Below are positions 24,401 to 30,060 of a stretch of DNA of 64,000 nt, in pieces; position 1 is the stretch's first letter, and each line of letters opens with the position of its first letter. The DNA lies in contig VUYV01000521.1 of assembly GCA_008711295.1 (NCBI GenBank), positions 62,001 to 126,000 of the forward strand, written 5' to 3'. The DNA comes from Anarhynchus alexandrinus (taxonomy: Eukaryota; Chordata; Aves; Charadriiformes; Charadriidae). A model generated the notes under the pieces. It was given only the letters and a program-made list of their open reading frames with translations, was not told where the DNA came from and did not search any database. A program made the translations under genes and the position numbers.

Positions 24401-26464
24401 CAGTGCTCCTCAGTGCCTGCCCTCATCATCCTTGGGATGTCTGTGAGGCTCCCCAGGTGCTCCAGGACTGTCGGAGAATGAGTGAAGGGGAATTCTCAGC
24501 CCTTGAAGGGGGGGTAGGTGGGTGCTAGAGAAGACTGCTAGGTAGGGAGGTCTTTAGGACACACAGGCAGCTCAGATGTGTAAAAACGAGCTGAGTTTTA
24601 CCCTTCAGTTGAGTAGAAGTCCAACACGGCTGTGGCTGAGAATCCCAACCTCAGTGCTTGGGTTGAGCATCTCTCTCTAGTGAAAAATTACTTTACTTTT
24701 CTACCTCCTGTGGGAAGCAGAATTATCATGAGGAATGTTTGGGTTTCCTGCTGTACTGAGCTCCTGTCGTGGTTTAGGCCAAATTGGCTACTGGGGACCT
24801 AGGGGACCCCAGATAGGACCGACAGATGCTCCCCTCTACCCCTCTTCAGACAGAGAGGTAGAGGAGGAAAAAAAAGACTTATGAGTTTAGAAAGAACTAA
24901 ACTACTTTAATGAAATATTAATAATAAAATAAAAAGAAATAATGAAAAATATATACAAAACCGTATCAAGCTCCCGAGATGACAATCACGACACCAGCTG
25001 GCACTGGGCCAGTCCCAGGCTGGACTCGGTGACGGACGGGAACCGGATTCCGGATCTGGATTCAGGATCGGGATCACAGGCAGACGAACAGAGTCCTCCT
25101 CAGACATCAGCCATTGTAGGAAGAGACAAGAGAGCTGACCCTTTGATCCATCAGCTTTTATACTGAGCATGATGCAGATGGGATGGAATACCCTGTTGGT
25201 CAGTTTTGGGTCACCTGTCCTGTCCGCTCCTCCCTGCAGGTGGGACCCTACTATGTTTTTCGCTTCCGCCCTTCCAACGGGGCAAACAACAAAGTTGGTT
25301 GGCCTTGGGTGTTATGGCAATAAGTATAAGCAAGAGCCTCTCTGCATACCATGCCTGGGCAGCAGCTATAAACATTGGTCTTATCACTCTGAGAAAATGA
25401 GCATTTGTCTGCACAATATGCTGTTAATTTCAGTAGTTAGAAGAGGCCCAGCTAAGAAGCGAAGTTACTGAACAAAATTGGTTCTGTTTTACCTCAAACC
25501 AGGACAGCTCCCCAGCTGGAAGTATAGAAGGAACTTAAATGCAAGCCTGAAGGTTAAGAGAGGGCAGGTACCTACAGCTGCCACTGTTCCTTCCAAGCAG
25601 GAAAGAGAGGGGTCCAGTGGCCGGGGATTCTGCCGAGCTGCTGGCACTCAATACTGGCCTCCTGCCTTTGACAGCCCCTTTCTGAAAAGGTGCTTGTCTG
25701 CAGATGATCTCAGTGGCAACGTGGGAGCAGAGAGCCCACTACCTGCAAATAAAGGGCATTAGTTCTTTCTCTTCTGTCAAGGAATATGAGAATCTGTTGA
25801 TCACCATTCTCATCATAAAAAGCTTTTACATATCAGAGAGCCCGTTTAGTAGCCTGTTTTCTAGATTAAGTGAGCCAATTTTTAAATGTTTCCTTATTTG
25901 TTTTCTGTTATTTGACTGAAGTGCCCAGAAGAGCTGCAGTAATGCCCCAACCAGGGCATCACAGAGCTGTGAGGAACAATACACTTAAATATTCTTCTCC
26001 CAAGTCTTACAGATGACACTTCCATTAACGCCTTTTAGGATAAGATTTGCTTTATCTTTTACCAGGCTGCCATCCTGTGCTGCCAGTTCCGTTCCTGCTC
26101 TGCGACCCCTCCTGCCATGCCGCTGTTTTGTCAGTCACTTTTGGCTTTGGACCCTTGCTTCTGTTTCCTTTCTGTGCTCCTCTTTTACTGTGTTTGTGAA
26201 TGATGATGCACTTCCCACTTTTTCCATCTTATTTTCTGATTTCAGGTCCTGCTCAAGATCAAAGAGGCCAAAAAGAGGCCACCTCCACCCTCACCCAAGA
26301 GACGCCTGCGTCGGACCAGCACCCGCCGCTCCGGCTATGCCTTCTCCCATCAGCATGGCTTTGGAGCACTCATTATGTCTGGGAGGAACATGCGGCCAAA
26401 ACCTTTTGCCACAACAGGAACATTTTCACCAAATAGTGACAAACATAAACACAAAGGACTGTAA
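206..26464 (+). CDS. ATP8B5: ATP8B5-like P4-ATPase (phospholipid flippase), 3' 17 exons; 5' end outside the window
   Basis: This is the gene-level entry; the exons are listed separately. The spliced frame gives 892 residues and a TAA stop, starting in TM3. In order it holds TM3-TM4 with PISL, the P-domain with DKTGT (Asp at fragment residue 113), the N-domain with KGAD, the TGDK segment, GDGANDV (from residue 535), TM5-TM10, and a basic tail with the P4-type GYAFS motif. Family knowledge: P4-ATPases move aminophospholipids from the outer to the cytosolic leaflet, usually with a CDC50/TMEM30 subunit. ATP8B proteins are about 1,200 residues long, so roughly 300 are missing here. Assignment to ATP8B5 (FetA) rather than ATP8B4 or ATP8B2 rests on remembered similarity, especially the ARKKMKP linker, the YALEG/ACMCK stretch and the PGQ-NLYFNK loop. 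ATP8B family membership is near certain; the paralogue is likely. No frameshift or in-frame stop was found. Confidence 0.88.
1116..1324 (+). CDS. ATP8B5: ATP8B5 exon: phosphorylation site (DKTGT)
   Basis: The acceptor is TCTCCAG/C and the donor is TATG/GTATGT. It encodes the stalk after TM4 and the start of the P-domain, fragment residues 66-135. The P-type ATPase phosphorylation motif DKTGT lies at 1255-1269, with the acceptor Asp codon at 1255-1257. It is preceded by the [12 protein letters not shown] stretch typical of ATP8B proteins. The last Gly codon is split 1+2. Confidence 0.95.
1325..3462 (+). other. ATP8B5 intron (2.1 kb)
   Basis: This sequence is unremarkable and AT-rich. I see no mobile element or nested gene in it. 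Confidence 0.7.
3463..3506 (+). CDS. ATP8B5: ATP8B5 exon: short linker to the N-domain
   Basis: This is a 44-bp exon flanked by TTGCAG and GAG/GTAAGT. It completes a Gly codon and adds 14 residues (start DVCDMSG). Other ATP8B genes have a short, poorly conserved exon at the same place. The frame is maintained on both sides, which is the main support for so small an exon. Confidence 0.85.
5072..5237 (+). CDS. ATP8B5: ATP8B5 exon: N-domain start
   Basis: The acceptor is TTTTTGCAG and the donor is GGAAG/GTGAGG. It encodes fragment residues 151-205, including the [10 protein letters not shown] and LSLCHTVM stretches of the ATP8B nucleotide-binding domain. It ends in phase 1 within a Gly codon. 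Confidence 0.93.
6022..6210 (+). CDS. ATP8B5: ATP8B5 exon: N-domain (SPDEGALV)
   Basis: A T-rich tract and TGTCAG precede the exon, and the donor is ATTG/GTATGT. It encodes residues 206-268 with the P4-ATPase block [17 protein letters not shown] and the [13 protein letters not shown] segment, both part of the nucleotide-binding fold. Confidence 0.95.
7068..7183 (+). CDS. ATP8B5: ATP8B5 exon: N-domain (KGAD)
   Basis: The acceptor is CTCGTAG and the donor is AAT/GTAAGT. It encodes residues 269-307. The KGAD nucleotide-binding motif lies at 7103-7114. The exon ends on a codon boundary. Confidence 0.94.
8661..8825 (+). CDS. ATP8B5: ATP8B5 exon: N-domain end
   Basis: The acceptor is CTCGCAG. It encodes residues 308-362, starting [10 protein letters not shown] and ending EIEKDLM, the usual lead-in to the [12 protein letters not shown] segment. 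The donor ATG/GTTGGT is weak: it has GT but poor matches at +3 to +5. The position is fixed by the protein homology and by the phase of the next exon. Confidence 0.9.
8826..11283 (+). other. ATP8B5 intron (2.5 kb)
   Basis: The intron starts at the weak GTTGGT donor. It includes a short G-rich stretch near 9390-9420. I recognise nothing else in it. Confidence 0.65.
11284..11395 (+). CDS. ATP8B5: ATP8B5 exon: P-domain hinge (TGDK)
   Basis: The acceptor is CTGTTAAG, with A before AG where C or T is usual, and the donor is CAAG/GTAAAG. It encodes residues 363-399: [16 protein letters not shown], then [12 protein letters not shown]. The TGDK motif lies in the P-domain and contacts the nucleotide and Mg site in P-type ATPases. 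Confidence 0.93.
12467..12572 (+). CDS. ATP8B5: ATP8B5 exon: P-domain, after TGDKQ
   Basis: The acceptor is TTTCCCAG and the donor is TGAG/GTAAAT. It encodes residues 400-434, beginning [10 protein letters not shown] and ending in LNELR. The final Arg codon is split 2+1. Confidence 0.92.
12652..12756 (+). mobile_element. CR1 LINE 3' end, in an ATP8B5 intron
   Basis: About 105 bp match the last part of avian CR1: GAGCAACCTGGTCTAGTGGG, then the GATGATCTTTAAGG block, ending in TTCTATGATTCTATGG. It is severely 5'-truncated and in sense orientation to the host gene. A TTTGTA-rich tract lies directly upstream. Confidence 0.9.
13392..13539 (+). CDS. ATP8B5: ATP8B5 exon: variable linker
   Basis: A T-run and TTTAG precede the exon, and the donor is CTG/GTAAGG. 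It encodes residues 435-484. It starts NARKKMKP and runs through a Lys-rich, less conserved stretch to [10 protein letters not shown]. The linker is the most paralogue-specific part seen here and points to ATP8B5. Confidence 0.92.
14140..14790 (+). mobile_element. Old, degraded CR1-like LINE remnant in an ATP8B5 intron
   Basis: The order of blocks follows the CR1 ORF2 end with many substitutions and indels: a GATCTGGAAAG segment, then GAGAGAGTTAGGATTTCTGAG, then GAATAGTGAAGCACTGGAAT. No open frame remains. The outer limits are approximate. Confidence 0.5.
15088..15142 (+). repeat. Short tandem repeat, CTCTCTCCCTCTTTA-like unit x3
   Basis: Three imperfect copies of a pyrimidine-rich unit of about 20 bp follow each other inside an ATP8B5 intron. 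Confidence 0.85.
15531..15554 (+). repeat. (TTTA)n microsatellite
   Basis: About six tandem TTTA units in an ATP8B5 intron. Confidence 0.95.
16784..16967 (+). CDS. ATP8B5: ATP8B5 exon: P-domain hinge (GDGANDV)
   Basis: The acceptor is TTCTCAG and the donor is AAAA/GTGAGT. It encodes residues 485-545, including [18 protein letters not shown] and the Mg-coordinating GDGANDV motif at 16934-16954, both intact. It ends in phase 1. Confidence 0.95.
16968..18488 (+). other. ATP8B5 intron with an AT-rich, ATTA-dense middle
   Basis: The stretch 17560-18000 is rich in TAATTA and TTAATTAA-type words and free of recognisable repeats. Some enhancers look like this, but the sequence alone does not show function. 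Confidence 0.4.
18489..18712 (+). CDS. ATP8B5: ATP8B5 exon: end of P-domain, TM5 and TM6
   Basis: The acceptor is TTGTTGCAG and the donor is ACAG/GTAGGT. It encodes residues 546-620: [15 protein letters not shown], the [16 protein letters not shown] segment, then TM5 ([14 protein letters not shown]) leading toward TM6. These are invariant landmarks of the family. Confidence 0.95.
19428..19511 (+). CDS. ATP8B5: ATP8B5 exon: TM6 region
   Basis: This is an 84-bp exon of 28 whole codons (residues 621-648). It begins [12 protein letters not shown] and ends LFDQ. A long T-tract and CAG precede it, and the donor is CAG/GTACTG. Confidence 0.94.
20415..20660 (+). CDS. ATP8B5: ATP8B5 exon: TM7 and TM8
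   Basis: The acceptor is CTTTCAG and the donor is ACAG/GTAAGG. Its 82 codons (residues 649-730) cover the [12 protein letters not shown] loop, TM7 ([14 protein letters not shown]), ADYQSF and the start of TM8. The loop wording is closer to ATP8B5 than to ATP8B2 or ATP8B4 as I remember them. Confidence 0.94.
21530..21668 (+). CDS. ATP8B5: ATP8B5 exon: TM9
   Basis: The acceptor is TTTCAG and the donor is GTTG/GTAAGC. It encodes residues 731-776, from IGLDTSYWT through a hydrophobic [14 protein letters not shown] helix to FPFVG. It ends in phase 1. Confidence 0.94.
23567..23697 (+). CDS. ATP8B5: ATP8B5 exon: TM10
   Basis: The acceptor is TTTTTCAG and the donor is AAA/GTAAGG. It encodes residues 777-820 with [13 protein letters not shown], the last membrane helix ([17 protein letters not shown]) and a short cytosolic lead-out ending SDK. 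Confidence 0.94.
24765..25506 (-). mobile_element. Solo LTR 1 of an avian endogenous retrovirus, in the last ATP8B5 intron
   Basis: This is a 742-bp element with TGT...ACA ends, flanked by a perfect 5-bp target-site duplication GCTCC (24760-24764 and 25507-25511). Read on the minus strand it has a TATAAAA box (25156-25162) and a downstream ATTAAA signal (24906-24911), which sets its orientation as antisense to ATP8B5. There is no internal gag, pol or env sequence beside it, so it is a solo LTR left by recombination. It is nearly identical along its length to the LTR at 35595. Confidence 0.9.
26246..26464 (+). CDS. ATP8B5: ATP8B5 last coding exon: basic C-terminal tail
   Basis: The acceptor is GATTTCAG. 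It encodes residues 821-892 and a TAA stop at 26462-26464. The tail is rich in Pro, Lys and Arg, followed by [10 protein letters not shown] with the GYAFS motif that P4-ATPase C-tails use for autoinhibition, then [13 protein letters not shown]. The correct frame has no early ATG; two longer ATG-started frames over the same DNA are chance. The stop overlaps a run of about 20 A. Confidence 0.93.
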   Translation, partial: VLLKIKEAKKRPPPPSPKRRLRRTSTRRSGYAFSHQHGFGALIMSGRNMRPKPFATTGTFSPNSDKHKHKGL

Positions 26465-28911
26465 AAAAAAAAAAAAAAAAAGAAAGAAAAAAGGACAAAA
26501 ACCCAACAAAGCAAACCAAAGTAAAGGGCTGTCAGGAGAGGAGGAGAGGAGGCTGTGGTCCCTGCAAAGCACCAAGCTGGTGGCCACCCAGAGGTCTGCC
26601 CTCCGGGATAGAAAATCAAGGATTTGGGCCTTTCCTTTCACCCACATGCATGCTCTGGCTCCAGCTTCTCTTCTAAAGACTTGTGCTGCTCCTGGGGAAG
26701 GCAGGCAGGGTGTATTAGAGCTGTTGTATGGTATCCCAGAAGGCCTCCCTGGAACAAGAGAGAACATGCTGTAGGAGGCCCCTCCACTCCTTGAGATTGT
26801 TCGTAACTCTTTTTTTTTTTTCCCCTCTCCCTTTAACTACATACCTCAGAGCAAAGAGAAGTCGACGTCTTTCTCATTCACGTGCCTTTGTTTCTGTCAT
26901 GAATCCACTCTGGGCTGTATTACTGTGGCGACAGTATTGACCCCAGGTGTGCCTTAAGTCCAGCCACACGACCCCCAAATCCCCAATCTTTGTAATATAC
27001 ATAATTTTGTAGCCTTTTGACTGTACACAGGCACTTTGGAAGGCATAAGCTGGAAATAACCTCCTTCCAAACTAACAGTTAATCCAGTTTCTCAAGAGAT
27101 GGCCAGTGCCCAAACACCACCCTCTTCCCGCATCTGCAATCGGAGAGTGCTGCAAGCTCAGAGAAACCCTTAGTTGGTCAAGGGACAAGGACTTGATGTT
27201 CGTCAGCCTGCCCTGTTTTATCTGCATTGCAAATCTGCTCTTGTGAAAGATCATAGTCCTCAGAGCCCTCTCGGGTTTTGTAGCTGGACACCAGCCATTT
27301 CATTTAGACTTAAACTAAAAGGGCAGAAGCAGCTCAGGCTCCCTCATGGACCAAGCCATAAAACCTGGCCCTGAGATGCCCATGTCGTGGTTAGGGCTCA
27401 TCTGAGCGGCCTGCACCAGGTGCCTCTCCCACCATAACAGACTGAGGCACGCGCAGATCTGACGCAGTGGAGATCACCCAAGCAGTATCAGAGGCAGAGA
27501 TGCTACTTCACGGCTCGCTCAGGGTCTCCTGCCCTTTGCTCCACCGGTGCTCTTGCTCAGTGTAAGGGATGACGCATGACCTGGTGGCTCCCTCCCTCTC
27601 CCTGATGAGCGCTGTGGGTCACGTTCCAGAGGAACTTAGCGCTCAGGAACTTCTGCAGAGTTTCTCTGCCCTGGCTAATACTTTATTTGGGAACAGCTCA
27701 TCTGTCAATCATGAGTTGCAGAGAGCTGGTCTGGCCGCCAGCAGAGGGACCCGAGATGCACAGACACTGCCAAAGAGATGGTGATGCTGAGGGACTGGGC
27801 TTTGCTCGCTGTTTTGTTACACCAGCTCCACAACCAGCGGGGTGACTGGGTGGAAGGCCAGCGTGGCAGCGTGAGAGCCGGTCCTGCCAGCACTGCTGAG
27901 CTGTCTAAGTGGAGCTTTGTTGTGCAGAGGACTAAGCAGCGCTGGTTATTTTAGATTTTTTTTTTTTTCCAGCTCCTTTATAGAAATTTAGACTCCTTTC
28001 CTTGTTTTGAGTTGGATTTTTTTGCACAGTAACCATCTGGTATTTACTGGGAACTCTCTGCCTTGAGTTTCTGAGCTATCAGTAGTGGCAATGTATGATG
28101 GCAACAGGCCAGCCGTGTCCCCATTTCATCCCGTCTGCATATAACACCTTGCTGCCCATGGTCCCAGCTTCAGCAGTCACTGTATAATATTTTTAAGCTC
28201 TAATAGAAGGTTTCATCTCCCTGGGTTTAACTCAGCACAGAAAAAAACACCCTGTCTGGTGCACCTGCTGCTTTGCAAACCGTGGCATTAAATTTCAGCA
28301 TAGCCGGTGCAAAACTAGAGCTGGGACTGGATCCAGACTTCAGCAGCCAGGAGCTGCTTGCTGGGGAAAGAGCGAATTCTAATCCACTGATCTCCCCTGC
28401 GAGGAGACACCTAAGCAAAGCGAGAGCCTGCACCCCGGCTGAGGAAACCGCTGTGATAGTTAGTGCTTATCACCGCCCTCTGATTTACTGTTCACTTTGC
28501 ACAGACAGCCGTGGTTTTCTCATGAGGATTATGTCTTTTGCAGTCAGCCTCCCTGGGGTGAGAGGGAAAAAAGAGAATTTATGCAGGTAGGCCCACATCC
28601 CCACGATACCCAGACTGGGCTGGACTGGGGGCCCTGTCAGAGCTGTTTCCAGCAGGTAACGCAGCAGCGTGTGACGCGGAGGCAGACCTTCTGCTGGCAG
28701 AGCAAGGCAGCTCTGAGACTGTGTCACTCTCCTCGTATAGTTTACGTGCAAAGCACTCACCTTCTGGCCAAAGGGAACTTGCAAATGCTGCACAGGACGT
28801 CTAGGGGATAATAGATCTGCTTGTGAACTTGCGCCAGATACAAATATGTCAGTGGTTTGACACGATTAGCATTTGAAACATATCAGCTGACAGTGATGTC
28901 TGTCCTACATC

Positions 28912-28944
28912 ACTCCTGATTTTGTAAAATAAATTAAAAAAAAA
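28912..28944 (+). repeat. 33-bp contig-end overlap, copy 1
   Basis: This block is identical to 29441-29473. It ends exactly at the N at 28945, while copy 2 begins directly after the N at 29440. That is the pattern of an unmerged contig overlap rather than a biological repeat. Confidence 0.85.
28928..28933 (+). promoter_or_regulatory. Candidate AATAAA polyadenylation signal
   Basis: AATAAA is followed by an A-run and then the N at 28945. The same 33-bp block recurs at 29441-29473, probably as an assembly duplicate. If used, the ATP8B5 3' UTR would be about 2.5 kb. Confidence 0.3.
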
Positions 28945-29144
28945 NATCGGTTGTGCAATGCCTGAAGATGGTAATTTAGTCTTTTATGGAGCTCTTGTAT
29001 TTGAGCGAGATATCAAAAATTAATCCCCGAATTTATTTTTTTCACCTTGCCTTTCTTCCCTCCCCTCCCCGCCCTTTTTTTCTCGTTATTCCATAATATA
29101 GAGGTTCATGATTTGAACACTGTGTTGTGCTGTAGCACCAGCAG

Positions 29145-29324
29145 AAGTTGTTGCCCAGGGACGTTGTGGATGCCCCATCCCTGGAGGTGTCCAAGGCCAG
29201 GCTGGATGGGGCTTTGAGCAACCTGGTCTGGTGGGAGGTGTCCCTGCCTATGGCAGGGGGGGTTGGAACTCGATCATCTTCAAGGCCCCTTCCAACCTAA
29301 ACCATTCTATGATCCTATGATTCT
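29145..29324 (+). mobile_element. CR1 LINE 3' end
   Basis: It carries the CR1 C-terminal coding block (GTTGCCCAGGGA, CCATCCCTGGAGGTGTCCAAGG) followed by the TATGATCCTATGATT end. Part of it (from 29244) is repeated by the false duplicate at 29666. Confidence 0.9.
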
Positions 29325-29439
29325 AAAGACTCACCTGCTGACTGGGCAACAGTTTCAGGATCAAGAATGATAATGCTTTGATGATAACCCGTGATGACAA
29401 CTAAAAGAGGGTTGATTGAGACTATATATAAGGAAGACA
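29244..29439 (+). repeat. 196-bp contig-end overlap, copy 1
   Basis: It is base-for-base identical to 29666-29861 by my reading. It ends at the N at 29440, and copy 2 starts just after the N at 29665. Confidence 0.88.
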
Positions 29440-29440
29440 N

Positions 29441-29473
29441 ACTCCTGATTTTGTAAAATAAATTAAAAAAAAA
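29441..29473 (+). repeat. 33-bp contig-end overlap, copy 2
   Basis: It matches 28912-28944 exactly and then continues into an A-rich TAAAAA-repeat tract. Confidence 0.85.
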
Positions 29474-29665
29474 TAAAAATAAAAATAAAAATATTGGGAT
29501 GACTGATTCCTTGCCAGCGTGCTAATTGATCAAAGGAGTTTATCACCAGATATTCCCAAACGGCGGATCCCGTCGGGGACGTTTTAAGAGGAAACTTAGA
29601 GGAAACGTCAGACATCCTCAGACGGAGGACGCCGACTGCCGAGGGGAGGGAGGGGGGAAGCGGAN

Positions 29666-29861
29666 CTGCCTATGGCAGGGGGGGTTGGAACTCGATCATC
29701 TTCAAGGCCCCTTCCAACCTAAACCATTCTATGATCCTATGATTCTAAAGACTCACCTGCTGACTGGGCAACAGTTTCAGGATCAAGAATGATAATGCTT
29801 TGATGATAACCCGTGATGACAACTAAAAGAGGGTTGATTGAGACTATATATAAGGAAGACA
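29666..29861 (+). repeat. 196-bp contig-end overlap, copy 2 (includes the CR1 tail to 29746)
   Basis: This is the second copy of 29244-29439. The CR1 3' tail within it is the same insertion counted twice, not a separate element. Confidence 0.88.
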
Positions 29862-30060
29862 TTTTTTATCATGAGGGTGGTGAAACACTGGCCAGGTTGC
29901 CCAGAGAGGCAGTAGATGCCCCATCCCTGGAAACATACAAGATCAGGTTGGAGGGGGCTCTGAGCAACCTGATCTGGTTGGAGATGCCCCTGCTCATTGC
30001 AGGGGGGGTTGGACTAGATGACCTTTAAAGGTGCTTTCCAACCTGAACCATTCTATGATA
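29862..30060 (+). mobile_element. CR1 LINE 3' end, diverged subfamily
   Basis: It translates to a recognisable CR1 ORF2 C-terminus (LPREAVDAPSLE, then LDDL) and ends in CCATTCTATGATATGG. It differs from its neighbours at many sites, so it is a separate, probably older insertion. Confidence 0.88.

Larger units (their letters stand above)
26465..28944 (+). other. ATP8B5 3' untranslated and downstream sequence
   Basis: The stretch begins with an A-run at 26463-26481. I see no coding exon or mobile element. Candidate polyadenylation signals are ATTAAA at 28287-28292 and AATAAA at 28928-28933. The true transcript end cannot be fixed from sequence. Confidence 0.5.
28945..29665. other. Misordered assembly block bounded by single Ns
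   Basis: Single Ns at 28945, 29440 and 29665 bound two small contigs, 28946-29439 and 29441-29664. The left flank overlaps the second contig (33 bp), and the first contig overlaps the right flank (196 bp). The likely true order is left flank, 29441-29664, a gap, 28946-29439, right flank. Confidence 0.85.

Noticed and set aside
23920..24528. 202-codon plus-strand open frame
   Set aside because: It lies in the last ATP8B5 intron, in a GC-rich patch, with no splice or family support; it looks like chance.
26013..26774. 253-codon plus-strand open frame over the last ATP8B5 exon
   Set aside because: It is in a different frame from the homologous C-terminus, which is read from the acceptor at 26245.
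29666..29746. Extra CR1 insertion
   Set aside because: It is the same CR1 tail as at 29244-29324, repeated by the contig overlap.
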